In this document: positions 17,926 through 26,819 of the stretch, one piece after another
Layout of the letters: the number at the start of each line of letters is the position of its first letter
Position numbering within the stretch: the first letter of the stretch is position 1
NCBI RefSeq assembly: GCF_002256775.1
Contig: NZ_NCII01000020.1
Span: forward strand, 1-64,000
Source of the DNA: Novosphingobium sp. 17-62-19
GTDB taxonomy: Bacteria; Pseudomonadota; Alphaproteobacteria; Sphingomonadales; Sphingomonadaceae
Length of the DNA stretch: 64,000 bases
Direction: 5' to 3'
The notes under the pieces: model-generated
What the model saw: the letters and a program-made list of their open reading frames with translations, nothing else
What the model was told of the DNA's origin: nothing
Database searches by the model: none
Translations under genes and position numbers: made by a program

Positions 17926-19040
17926 CAGCCCCGCTCAAGCAAATCCCCGCGCAAATCGCCGCGCTGGCTGATTACGAGGCATTTGCGAAGGATCGCCTAG
18001 ACCCCGGCGCATGGGCCTATATCAATGGCGGCACGGGCGATGGATGGACCCTGCGCGAGAACGTCGCCGCCTTCGCCCGCCTGCCCGTGCGCACCCGCGT
18101 GCTGCGTTCAATGCAAGGTGCCTCAACCGCGCTCAACCTGTTCGGCTGCACGATGGATGCCCCCATCCTGATCGCGCCGATGGCCTTCCACGGCCTGTGC
18201 CATCCCGATGGCGAAGCCGCCACTGCGCTGGCTGCCGGAGCCACCGGGACAACCCTCATCGTCAGCACGCAGGCAGGCCAACCCATCGAACAGATCGCGC
18301 AAGGCACGCCCGGCCCGCTGTGGTTCCAGCTCTATATCCAGCCCGACCGCGCCTTCACCGAACGCCTCGTCGCCCGCGCCGAGGCTGCGGGCTATCGCGC
18401 GCTGGTGCTCACCGTCGATGCCCCGGTAAACGGCGTGCGCAATGCCGAGGCGCGCGCGGGCTTTACCCTGCCCCCGCATATCCGCGCCGTGAACCTTGAA
18501 GGCATGAACCACCCTGCCCCCGGCCCGGAGGGCGCATTGCTGTTCGGCACGCCGCTGCTGGAAAGCGTGCCGGTGTGGGAGGACATTGCATGGCTGCGCA
18601 CCCTCACCAAACTGCCGATCCTGCTCAAAGGCATCGTCGACCCCGAAGACGCCCGCCGCGCGCTCAATTGCGGGGTCGATGGCCTGATCGTGTCGAACCA
18701 CGGCGGACGCACGCTTGATGGCGTGCCTGCCGCGATAGACCTGCTCCCCGCCATTTCCGAAGCCGTCGGCGGACAAGTGCCGCTGCTGATGGACGGTGGC
18801 GTGCGGCGCGGCACCGATGTGCTGCGCGCGCTGGCCTTGGGTGCAAAAGCCGTGCTGGTCGGCCGCCCGATTCTCCACGCCCTCGCCACCGCCGGCGCGC
18901 TCGGCGTTGCTCATGCACTGCGCGTGTTGCGCGCTGAATTTGAGCTGGCGATGGCACTCACCGGATGCCGGACGCTGGCTGAAATCGACAGTGATTGTCT
19001 TTATCAATTCGTGCGTGACAATCCCGGCGACCGCCGCTAA
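17922..19040 (+). CDS. FMN-dependent alpha-hydroxy-acid oxidase/dehydrogenase (lactate oxidase-like)
   Basis: A 372-residue TIM-barrel flavoenzyme of the LldD/lactate oxidase/glycolate oxidase family. It oxidises a 2-hydroxy acid to the 2-oxo acid. The start is GTG 17922, which overlaps the apbE stop. Signatures are the FMN-binding FQLYIQPD strand, the Lys in LLKGI (K236), and the active-site SNHGGRTLDG with the catalytic base His260, followed by GGVRRGTDVLRALALGAKAVLVGRP. No membrane segment or signal peptide is seen. Finding it inside an iron-uptake operon is unusual: it may supply electrons from a hydroxy acid, or release iron from hydroxycarboxylate chelates. Both ideas are inference; the exact substrate is unknown. 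Confidence 0.88.
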   Translation: MTAPLKQIPAQIAALADYEAFAKDRLDPGAWAYINGGTGDGWTLRENVAAFARLPVRTRVLRSMQGASTALNLFGCTMDAPILIAPMAFHGLCHPDGEAATALAAGATGTTLIVSTQAGQPIEQIAQGTPGPLWFQLYIQPDRAFTERLVARAEAAGYRALVLTVDAPVNGVRNAEARAGFTLPPHIRAVNLEGMNHPAPGPEGALLFGTPLLESVPVWEDIAWLRTLTKLPILLKGIVDPEDARRALNCGVDGLIVSNHGGRTLDGVPAAIDLLPAISEAVGGQVPLLMDGGVRRGTDVLRALALGAKAVLVGRPILHALATAGALGVAHALRVLRAEFELAMALTGCRTLAEIDSDCLYQFVRDNPGDRR

Positions 19041-19052
19041 CCGCCGCGCGGC

Positions 19053-19469
19053 ATGACGTCGCTTCGCGCCTTTCTCTGCAACAACCGCAATCTGGCCTTG
19101 CTGGTGGTCCTGATTGCGCTATGCATGAAGATCGTGGTGCCCACCGGTTTCATGATCAGCCCTACCGCCAAAGTGTTCACCGTGCAGATCTGCGACGATC
19201 AGATCGGCAACCACGCGGTCCGGCAGATTGCGATTCCGATGAAGTCCGGCCTGATCGATGCCGGAGCCAAGCAGGCAGGCAAAAGCGCCAGCGGGGAATG
19301 CCCCTTCGCTGGACATTCGATGACCGCGCTTGGCGGCATCGATCCGGTGCTGCTGGTGCTGGCGCTGGCCTTCATCCTAGCGCTGGGCTTTGCGCCCGCC
19401 ACCACCCCGCGCGCAGCCCGCATTGCCTTCCTGCGCCCGCCCTTGCGCGGCCCACCGGCGCTGGCCTGA
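19053..19469 (+). CDS. DUF2946-family membrane protein
   Basis: A 138-residue protein with a hydrophobic N-terminal segment (NLALLVVLIALCMKIVVPTGFM), a short periplasmic part with ICDDQ and ECPFAGHS (Cys/His candidates for metal binding), and a second membrane helix (DPVLLVLALAFILALGFAPA). These are DUF2946 features. The family often sits directly before TonB-dependent metal receptors, as here. Function is unknown; copper or iron handling is likely from context. It starts 12 bp after the oxidase gene and is probably in the same operon. Confidence 0.8.
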   Translation: MTSLRAFLCNNRNLALLVVLIALCMKIVVPTGFMISPTAKVFTVQICDDQIGNHAVRQIAIPMKSGLIDAGAKQAGKSASGECPFAGHSMTALGGIDPVLLVLALAFILALGFAPATTPRAARIAFLRPPLRGPPALA

Positions 19470-19597
19470 CAGGCTGAACGGTGACGCGGGCCGCATCTGG
19501 CCCGCCGTCAAGGCTCGCGCTGCACCACTGCGCGCACCCTCCGCACAGCCTCTTTGCATCGAACCCTTGTTCCGATCCGCAATCAGGATTGCCCAGA

Positions 19598-21724
19598 ATG
19601 TCGAACTCCACTTTCCGCCCGGCCCTCATGGCCGGTGCCGCCACGCTTTGCCTCGTTTCCGCCGCCTCCCACGCCCAAGGCATTGGCCAGCAGCAGGACG
19701 TCATCATCGTCACCGCCTCGCGCACCGGCACGCTCACCGCCCCCACTACCGGCGAAGCCCGCGCCGCGCTCGAACGCATCCCCGGTGCCATCGGCTTTGT
19801 CGAAGACAGCAGCTTTGCCGACGATTTCACCCAAAGCATCGGCGATGCCCTCGCGCTCACGCCCGGCGTCTTTGCCGATATCAGCGCCCAGCGCGAAAGC
19901 CGCATTTCGGTGCGTGGATCGGGCCTCAATTCCGGGTTCGAACGGCGTGGCCTCACCGTGCTGCGCGATGGCGTGCCGATCAGCCGGGCCAGCGGCAGCA
20001 CCGAATTTCAGGAAGTCGATCCGCTGACGATCCGCTATCTTGAAGTTTACAAGGGCGCAAATGGCCTGCGCTTTGGTGCGGCCTCGCTCGGCGGCGCGGT
20101 CAATGTCGTCAGCCCCACCGGACGCACAGCCAACGCTCCGTTCACTGCCCGCATCGAAGGCGGCAGTTTTGAAACCCTGCGCGGCAACCTCTCGGTCTCA
20201 GGCGCGGGCGATGTGGTGGACTACTTCGTTGGCGTGACCGGCCTGACCAGCGACGGCTACCGCGAACACAGCTCTGTCAAAAGCGTCTACGCCCACGGCA
20301 ACCTTGGCATCAAACTATCGCCAGACATCGAAACCCGCTTCTACTTCACTGGCCTGAGCGACAATTTCGAACTCGCCGGATCGCTGCGCCTTGCCGATGC
20401 ACTGGCCAATCCGCGCGCGGCAGGACGCCGCGTCACCGTTGGCCCCTTCTTCCCCGGCGGCCCGGTGACAACGCTTGACCCCGGCCCGGTCGCAGATGAC
20501 TGGGACCGAAATCTTGACGTTTTGCGCCTCTCGAACGTCACCGCCTTCACCCTCGGCCAGTCCAAGCTGGAACTGGGTGGCTGGTACGCCCGCCGTGTGC
20601 TCGATCACGCGATCACCCGCTTTGCCGGGATCATCGCCCAGACCGAGGACGAAGTCGGCGGCTCGCTGCGCCTGTCTGGCACTGTGCCGATGGGCACAGG
20701 CGATGCGCGCTGGACCGTAGGCGGCTGGCACGCCTTTTCCACCAACAACGCCAGCACTTTTGCCAACGTGGCGGGCGAACGCGGAGCCTTGCGCACGCGT
20801 TCGGATCAGGATTCCAGCACTACCACCGGCTTTGCCGAACTGGATGTTCCGCTCACCGGATGGCTCAATGCTGTGGGCAGCGGGCAATATTCGCGCGTGG
20901 TCCGCGATGTCGAAGGGCAAGTCGCCACGGTCAGCGGGCGCGGCGAATATGATCAGTTCAACCCGCGCTTCGGCCTTGTCGCCAGCATCGGGCAGAACGC
21001 ACAGGTCTTCGGCAATGTCAGCCGCAGCTTTGAACCGCCAACACTGTCAGACCTGACCTCGGGCGGCGCAACGCCGTTCGCCCCGCTCGATCCGCAGCGC
21101 GCCACCACGTTCGAAATCGGCACACGCGGCCAGCAAGGCGCGCTGTCGTGGGACGTGGCGTTCTATCGCGCTGAAATCGAAAACGAATTCATCGACAACG
21201 CGATCAACAACGGCGCAACCACCGTCACCGTCAATGCCAACCGCACGGTCCATCAAGGCATTGAGGCCGGGCTGGACCTGTTCGTGGCCAAGGACACGCT
21301 GCAGGCGCGCGGCGAGCAATTGCGGCTGAGCCTTGCCTACACCCTCAACGACTTTCGCTTCGACAACGATGCGCTGTTCGGTGACAACGCGCTGGCCGGC
21401 GTACCCCGCCACGTGCTGAACGCCGAGGCCCGGTTTGACCGCAAGGACAAGTTCTATGTCTCGGCCAATCTGCGCTGGGTGCCGCAAGGCTCGTGGGCAG
21501 ACTATGCTAACACTGAACGGCCCGATGGCTACGAATGGGTCGGGCTGACCGCCGGGGTCTATCTTATGGATGGGCTGAAGCTCTTCGCCTCGGTCGAGAA
21601 CCTGTTCGACGTTGTCCACATTTCCAACGTCTCCACCGTCACTAACCAATCGCGTGAGCGTGCGGCGATCTACACTCCGGGTCAGGGCCGCGCCATCTAT
21701 GGCGGCCTGAGCTTCGGCTTTTAA
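19598..21724 (+). CDS. TonB-dependent outer-membrane receptor (metal-chelate type)
   Basis: I chose ATG 19598, which gives a signal peptide (cleavage after ASHA, about residue 26) and a 708-residue protein. The plug domain contains RISVRGSGLNSGFERRGLTVLRDGVPI in pieces and GANGLRFGAASLGGAVNVVSP, and the barrel ends with GLSFGF. The plug resembles FecA-like and copper/iron receptors more than the catecholate group, so this operon probably serves a different metal complex than the receptor at 12084-14453. The downstream PepSY protein and the upstream DUF2946 gene form a module often tied to metal uptake. Substrate cannot be read from the sequence. Confidence 0.92.
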   Translation: MSNSTFRPALMAGAATLCLVSAASHAQGIGQQQDVIIVTASRTGTLTAPTTGEARAALERIPGAIGFVEDSSFADDFTQSIGDALALTPGVFADISAQRESRISVRGSGLNSGFERRGLTVLRDGVPISRASGSTEFQEVDPLTIRYLEVYKGANGLRFGAASLGGAVNVVSPTGRTANAPFTARIEGGSFETLRGNLSVSGAGDVVDYFVGVTGLTSDGYREHSSVKSVYAHGNLGIKLSPDIETRFYFTGLSDNFELAGSLRLADALANPRAAGRRVTVGPFFPGGPVTTLDPGPVADDWDRNLDVLRLSNVTAFTLGQSKLELGGWYARRVLDHAITRFAGIIAQTEDEVGGSLRLSGTVPMGTGDARWTVGGWHAFSTNNASTFANVAGERGALRTRSDQDSSTTTGFAELDVPLTGWLNAVGSGQYSRVVRDVEGQVATVSGRGEYDQFNPRFGLVASIGQNAQVFGNVSRSFEPPTLSDLTSGGATPFAPLDPQRATTFEIGTRGQQGALSWDVAFYRAEIENEFIDNAINNGATTVTVNANRTVHQGIEAGLDLFVAKDTLQARGEQLRLSLAYTLNDFRFDNDALFGDNALAGVPRHVLNAEARFDRKDKFYVSANLRWVPQGSWADYANTERPDGYEWVGLTAGVYLMDGLKLFASVENLFDVVHISNVSTVTNQSRERAAIYTPGQGRAIYGGLSFGF

Positions 21725-21738
21725 CGGGAGCGGGCAGC

Positions 21739-23271
21739 ATGAGCACCAAGGCAAAAATGGGCCGCTGGTCCTTTTCCAAGCACCAGTGGCTGGCCATGAT
21801 CGGCGGCATCTCGCTGCTGATCTGGGGCATTTCCGGCCTCACCCACGTGTGGCTCGCGCTTTACGGGCCGCAACAGGCGGTGTTCATGCCGCCCACCCAA
21901 CCGGTTGATCTGGCGGGTTCGAAACCGGTGGCGCAAACCCTTGCCGCCGCCGGGATCACCCGCCCCATCGCCGTGCGCACCGTGCCTTCGGCGCAAGGTA
22001 CGCTCTATCAGGCAACCGTCGATCCGCTGGCCGAGCGCCGCTATTTCAATCCCGCAACCGGGGCCGAAGTGGCAGGGCAGGACCGGCAGCAAGCCGAATA
22101 TCTCGCCCGACATTACCTCGCTGAAATGCGCCCGGTCAGCGGCATCGAATTGCAAACCGCGTTCGATGGCGATTACCCGTGGGTCAACCGCCTGCTGCCG
22201 GTGTGGAAAGTTCGCTTTGCCGGGGATGACAGCGTGATCGCCTATGTCCACACCGAAACCAGCAGTCTGGCCGCCGTCAGCACCAACACAAAGGCCGTGC
22301 AGCAGCGCGTCTTCCGCTGGCTGCACACGTGGGACTGGTTTCCGCAGCAGGCCGAATGGCTCCGCGTGGCCATCGTCGGTCTGATGGTCGCCAGTCTTGC
22401 CGCGCTGGCGGTGACCGGCATCATGATGCTCGTGGCTATCCGACGCAAAAAGCGCCTGCCCGGTGCACGCGGATGGCACCGCATTTCGGGCTATGTCCTC
22501 GCGCTGCCGCTGCTGATGTTCTCGCTCAGCGGGATCTACCACCTCGTGCAGTTCTCGCTTGAACCGCCCGTCAGCCAGTTGCGCATGGGCCGCCCGCTCG
22601 ATCTTTCCGCCGGACGCTATCCGGTGGAGCAGGACTGGGCCGTGCTGGCCGGTGGCCAGTCCGTCCGCGCGCTCTCGCTGATTGAAGGTCCACAAGGCCA
22701 GCCACTCTATCGCCTCGATCTCGCCGCTGCACCGATGGCAGGCGGCGGAGAACACGATCACCACGCCCACCACGCGCCCAAAACCCCCGACGCCATCCGA
22801 AAGGCCCGCTTTGATGGACTCCAGCCCGGCGGCGCATCGGTCTATGTCGACGTAACCACAGGAAAGGCCCTGCCACTGGCCGACCGCGAACTGGCACTGG
22901 TCATCGCCAAGCGCTTTGCCGGGAGCGATGCTCCGGTGACCGGCACCAGCCTTATCACCCGCTTCGGCACCGCCTACGATTTCCGCAACAAGCGCCTGCC
23001 GGTGTGGAAAGTGGACTTTGGCGCGCCAGTCAACGCCAGCCTGTTCGTCGACACCGCCACCGGCGTGCTGGCTGATCGTGTGGAGAATTGGCAGAAGCCC
23101 GAACGTGTGGTGTTCAGCTTCATCCACAAATGGAACTTCCTGTACCCGGTGGGCAAGCTGGCGCTCAACGGCATCGTCGGCGGGGCTGCCTTGGCGCTCG
23201 TCGTGCTGATGGCCGGGATCGGCCTGTGGCTCGACATCAAACGGCAGCGCAAACTGCGAAAGGGCGCTTGA
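21739..23271 (+). CDS. PepSY-domain membrane protein (iron/copper reductase type) with His-rich insert
   Basis: A 510-residue inner-membrane protein of the PepSY_TM family (PiuB/FoxB-like). Helices are seen near residues 18-40 (AMIGGISLLIWGISGLTHVWLAL), 210-232, 248-272 and 475-497, with two PepSY-type periplasmic parts (LLPVWKVRF and RLPVWKVDFG mark their ends). His residues on the helices (THVW, WLHTWDW, IYHL, FIHKWNF) are candidates for two b-type hemes. A His-rich insert at about 334-352 (GEHDHHAHHAP) could hold a metal ion. Likely role: electron transfer from the cytoplasm or quinol pool to a chelated metal brought in by the adjacent receptor, which starts the pair 14 bp upstream. Confidence 0.9.
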   Translation: MSTKAKMGRWSFSKHQWLAMIGGISLLIWGISGLTHVWLALYGPQQAVFMPPTQPVDLAGSKPVAQTLAAAGITRPIAVRTVPSAQGTLYQATVDPLAERRYFNPATGAEVAGQDRQQAEYLARHYLAEMRPVSGIELQTAFDGDYPWVNRLLPVWKVRFAGDDSVIAYVHTETSSLAAVSTNTKAVQQRVFRWLHTWDWFPQQAEWLRVAIVGLMVASLAALAVTGIMMLVAIRRKKRLPGARGWHRISGYVLALPLLMFSLSGIYHLVQFSLEPPVSQLRMGRPLDLSAGRYPVEQDWAVLAGGQSVRALSLIEGPQGQPLYRLDLAAAPMAGGGEHDHHAHHAPKTPDAIRKARFDGLQPGGASVYVDVTTGKALPLADRELALVIAKRFAGSDAPVTGTSLITRFGTAYDFRNKRLPVWKVDFGAPVNASLFVDTATGVLADRVENWQKPERVVFSFIHKWNFLYPVGKLALNGIVGGAALALVVLMAGIGLWLDIKRQRKLRKGA

Positions 23272-23275
23272 TGTC

Positions 23276-23301
23276 ACGGGCGGCGCTATGCCGCCGCCCG
23301 T
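23276..23301. terminator. Bidirectional terminator hairpin between convergent operons
   Basis: The arms ACGGGCGGCG and CGCCGCCCGT are perfectly complementary around a 6-base loop. The hairpin fills the gap between the PepSY stop and the repressor stop on the other strand. No long T-tract is present, so termination efficiency is uncertain. Confidence 0.6.
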
Positions 23302-23613
23302 TCACACCTGATGTTGGCTGCAAAGCTCGCACAGCGCGTGGATAATTCCGCGCACGATCGGATCTTTCAGGCTGTAATAGCGGGTCTGCGCCTCGCCCCG
23401 GATCGTGACAACCTCTTCCTCGCGCAGCAGCGCAAGGTGTTGCGATACGGCAGATTGTGAAAGGCCCGTCAGTTCGACCAGTTCCGTCACCGAAACCTCG
23501 CCCTCGTCCATCCGGCACATCATCAACAGCCGTTCAGGATGGCTCATAAGACGCATACGCCCCGACATGCGGTTCGCGTTGGTCTTCAGTTCGGTCAGGT
23601 CTGTCGGCTTCAT
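23302..23613 (-). CDS. bigR: ArsR-family repressor, BigR/SqrR-like persulfide sensor
   Basis: A 103-residue winged-helix repressor. The recognition region is VSVTELVELTGLSQSAVSQHLALLREEEVV, followed by the wing (GEAQTRYYSL). Cys33 (LLMMCRMDEG) lies in the second helix and Cys95 with Cys98 (LCELCSQ) in the last helix. This spacing matches the two cysteines of SqrR/BigR that form a persulfide or tetrasulfide bridge when reactive sulfur is present, which releases the DNA. The metal-box CVC of classical ArsR is absent. Context supports sulfur sensing: SQR, rhodanese, a persulfide dioxygenase-like gene and TauE. It is the last gene of the rhodanese-RND operon, with its start overlapping the RND stop. 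The gene symbol is by analogy. Confidence 0.82.
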   Translation of the reverse strand: MKPTDLTELKTNANRMSGRMRLMSHPERLLMMCRMDEGEVSVTELVELTGLSQSAVSQHLALLREEEVVTIRGEAQTRYYSLKDPIVRGIIHALCELCSQHQV

Positions 23614-26600
23614 GGCCGATGCTCCGTAAGAGGACGATCATCATCCCGCAAGACTACGTAGATGGCAGGAATGACCAGAACCGTCAAAAGGGTGGATGAT
23701 GCCAGCCCGAACAGCAGAGAGATCGCCAGCCCCTGAAAGATCGGATCGGTCAGGATCACCGATGCCCCGATCATCGCTGCCGCTGCTGTCAACACAATCG
23801 GCTTGAAGCGGATCATGCCCGCCTCCAGCAAGGTATCGCGCAAGGACTTGTCCGGGCTGCGGGTGTGGTTGATGAAATCGACCAGCAGGATCGAATTGCG
23901 CACGATAATGCCCGCCAGCGCGATGAACCCGATCATCGATGTGGCGGTGAATGGCGCGCCGAACAGCATGTGGCCCAGCACGATCCCGATCAGCGTCAGC
24001 GGCACCGGCGTCAGGATCACCAGCGGTAGGGTAAAGCTGCGGAACTGGCCGACCACCAGCACATAGATGCCCAGCAGCGCCACCATGAACGCCGCCCCCA
24101 TATCGCGGAACGTCACCCAGGTGATTTCCCATTCGCCATCCCACAGCAGCGACGGGGCGCTCTCGTCCTCAGGCTGCCCGTTCAGGATCATGGTCGGCTT
24201 GGTCAGCCCCTGCGCCTTCCAGTCGAACGCCTCGATGGCCTCATCCACTGCCAGCATCCCATAGATCGGCGCTTCATAGCGTCCGGCCAGTTCCGCCGTC
24301 ACCATCGTCGCTCCGCGCCCGTCGCGGCGATAGATCGCGTGGCTGCCCGGCTCCATCTTGGCGGTCACAAGCTCGCCTAGCTGGATCAGTTGCCCCGCAG
24401 GCGTCACCGCCACCGGCGTTGCCGCCATCGCGGCAGACCACGTGCGCTGCGACTGGTCGAGCGCCAGCTCAATCGGCAGCGGATCGCGGTCGGCCTCGCG
24501 CGGGGCATAGCCCACCACTTGCGCACCCATCAGCGCGCCGATGCTATCGAACAGCTGCCGTTCGGACAGGCCATACTGGTCCAGCTTGGCCCGGTCCGGG
24601 ATCAGCTTCAACGTGGGCCGTGCCTGCCCGAAGCTGTTGTCCACATCGACGATATAGGGCACCGACTTGAAGATCTTCTCCACTTGCGCAGCAGTCTTGC
24701 GCCGCGTCGCCTCGTCTGGGCCATAGATTTCTGCCAGCAGCGTGGCCATGACCGGCGGCCCCGGCGGCGTTTCCACAACCTTGAGTGAAGCCCCCGCAGG
24801 CAGCGGCACCGCCTTCAGCTTCTCACGCAGCACGACGGCAATCTCGTGGCTGGACCGCGAACGGTCTTCCTTGGGCAGCAGCGTGATCATCAGATCGCCC
24901 ATTTCGGGCTGATTGCGCAGGAAATAGTGCCGCACCAGACCGTTGAAGTTGAACGGAGCCGAAGTGCCCGCATAGGCCTCCATCGACACCACTTCGGGCA
25001 CGCCACGCGCCACGCTTGCGGCCTGCTCCAGCACGCGCGCGGTCGCCTCAAGGCTCGTGCCTTCGGGCAGATCGGCCACAAGCTGCACTTCGCTCTTGTT
25101 GTCGAACGGCAGCAGCTTCACCGTCACCGCCTTGAAGTAAAACATTGAACACGCCACCAGCGTCGCCAAGCCCACGCCGATCAGAAAGCGTTTGGCCCCC
25201 TGCTTGGTGGCGATCACCTTCACCGCCCAGTGCCGATAGAGCGCGCCCAGCTTCCCGCCATGTTCGTCATGGCCATGCGTCAAGGCCTTCTTGGCAAAGC
25301 GGATCATCAGCCAAGGCGCAATGATCACCGCCACGAAGAACGAGAAGATCATCGCCGCCGAAGCGTTGATCGGAATCGGCGCCATGTATGGCCCCATCAG
25401 TCCCGATACGAACAGCATCGGCAGTAGCGCCGCCACCACCGTCAGCGTCGCCACGATGGTCGGATTGCCCACCTCGGCCACGGCCTCAACTGCGGCATCT
25501 ATCCGCGAGCGCCCATCATTCATGCCCCAATGCCGCGCGATATTCTCGATCATGACGATCGCATCGTCGACCAGAATGCCGATGGAAAAGATCAGCGCGA
25601 ACAGGCTGACGCGGTTGATGGTAAAGCCCATCACATTGGAGGCAAACATCGTCAGCATGATCGTGGTGGGGATCACGATGGCGGTCACCCCCGCCTCGCG
25701 CCAGCCTATGGCAAAGCCGATCAGCACCACGATGGAGACCGTCGCCAACGCCAGATGGAAGATCAGTTCGTTGGCCTTGTCGTTCGCACTCTCGCCGTAA
25801 TTGCGCGTGACGGAAACTTCCACGCCCGCAGGAATCAGCTTGCCCTCAAGCCCCTCCACGCGGCGAACCACGCTTTCCGAAACAGTCACCGCGTTCGCGC
25901 CCGCCCGCTTGGCCACAGCCAGGCTTACGGCCGGAGCCATATCCCAAGCGCCGTTCTCACCCTTGGCCCAGCGCCATGATCGCGCCTGATCCTGCGTCGC
26001 TGCCTGCTCCACCCGCGCCATGTCCGAAAGCAGCACCGGCGCGCCACCGACCGACCGCACCGTCAGCGCCGAAAGCTCCTGCGCATCGCGCAAGGTCTGC
26101 CCCGCCACCACCAGCGCCGCCTGCCCGCCTTCGCGCACAGTGCCCGCCGGAAAGGCGCGGTTGGCCTGAGACACAGCCTCGATCACATTGCCCAACGGCA
26201 CGCGATAGAGCGCCAGCTTGGCCGGATCGGGCACCACGCGCAGCGCCATGCGCTGCCCGCCGGTGATGAAGGTCAGCCCCACGTCATCGACCTTGGCAAT
26301 CTCGGTCCGCAGCTTGCCCGCCAATTCGGCCAAGGCCTGATCGTCCCATTGGCCAGCAGCCCCCGGCTTGGGCGTCAAAGTCAGCACCACGATCGGCACG
26401 TCATTGATCCCGCGCACCGTCACTTGGGGGCTGGGGATGCCCACCGGAATCCGGTGCTTGTTCGCCTCGATCTTGTCCCCGATGCGGATCGCGGCATCTT
26501 CCGGGTTCGATCCGACCAGAAAGCGTGCGGTCACCAGAACGCCGTTATCCTGCGCCTGCGCATAGACATGCTCGACCCCGTCCACGCTTTTCACGATGGT

Positions 26601-26819
26601 TTCCAGCGGCTTGGCCACCAGTTCCACCGCTTGCGGCGCGGACAGCCCCGGTGCCTGGACCATGATGTCCACCATCGGCACCTTGATCTGCGGCTCCTCC
26701 TCGCGCGGGATCGTGATCGTGGCAATCAGCCCCACGATCATCGCCGCCAGCAGGAACAGCGGCGTGAGCGGCGACTGGATCGTCGCCCGCGTCAGCTTGC
26801 CCGAAATGCCCAGATTCAT
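23610..26819 (-). CDS. RND efflux permease (HAE1-like)
   Basis: A 1069-residue inner-membrane RND transporter of the AcrB/MMPL superfamily with the usual duplicated layout: one N-terminal helix, a large periplasmic loop, helices 2-7, a second loop and helices 8-12. The proton-relay aspartates are D418-D419 (GILVDDAIVMIENIARH) in helix 4. The start IQSPLTPLFLLAAMIVGLIATITIPREEEPQI is typical of a branch of RND pumps linked to sulfur or metal genes, distinct from drug-type AcrB. The heavy-metal (CzcA) signature is not evident. It works with the adaptor encoded just upstream (ATGA overlap) and probably the TolC protein at 29917. The exported substrate is unknown; control by a persulfide sensor suggests sulfur compounds. 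Confidence 0.92.
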   Translation of the reverse strand: MNLGISGKLTRATIQSPLTPLFLLAAMIVGLIATITIPREEEPQIKVPMVDIMVQAPGLSAPQAVELVAKPLETIVKSVDGVEHVYAQAQDNGVLVTARFLVGSNPEDAAIRIGDKIEANKHRIPVGIPSPQVTVRGINDVPIVVLTLTPKPGAAGQWDDQALAELAGKLRTEIAKVDDVGLTFITGGQRMALRVVPDPAKLALYRVPLGNVIEAVSQANRAFPAGTVREGGQAALVVAGQTLRDAQELSALTVRSVGGAPVLLSDMARVEQAATQDQARSWRWAKGENGAWDMAPAVSLAVAKRAGANAVTVSESVVRRVEGLEGKLIPAGVEVSVTRNYGESANDKANELIFHLALATVSIVVLIGFAIGWREAGVTAIVIPTTIMLTMFASNVMGFTINRVSLFALIFSIGILVDDAIVMIENIARHWGMNDGRSRIDAAVEAVAEVGNPTIVATLTVVAALLPMLFVSGLMGPYMAPIPINASAAMIFSFFVAVIIAPWLMIRFAKKALTHGHDEHGGKLGALYRHWAVKVIATKQGAKRFLIGVGLATLVACSMFYFKAVTVKLLPFDNKSEVQLVADLPEGTSLEATARVLEQAASVARGVPEVVSMEAYAGTSAPFNFNGLVRHYFLRNQPEMGDLMITLLPKEDRSRSSHEIAVVLREKLKAVPLPAGASLKVVETPPGPPVMATLLAEIYGPDEATRRKTAAQVEKIFKSVPYIVDVDNSFGQARPTLKLIPDRAKLDQYGLSERQLFDSIGALMGAQVVGYAPREADRDPLPIELALDQSQRTWSAAMAATPVAVTPAGQLIQLGELVTAKMEPGSHAIYRRDGRGATMVTAELAGRYEAPIYGMLAVDEAIEAFDWKAQGLTKPTMILNGQPEDESAPSLLWDGEWEITWVTFRDMGAAFMVALLGIYVLVVGQFRSFTLPLVILTPVPLTLIGIVLGHMLFGAPFTATSMIGFIALAGIIVRNSILLVDFINHTRSPDKSLRDTLLEAGMIRFKPIVLTAAAAMIGASVILTDPIFQGLAISLLFGLASSTLLTVLVIPAIYVVLRDDDRPLTEHRP

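Noticed and set aside
21721..23277. A 518-codon open frame opposite the second PepSY gene
   Set aside because: The plus-strand gene has membrane helices and PepSY motifs; the antisense frame has none.
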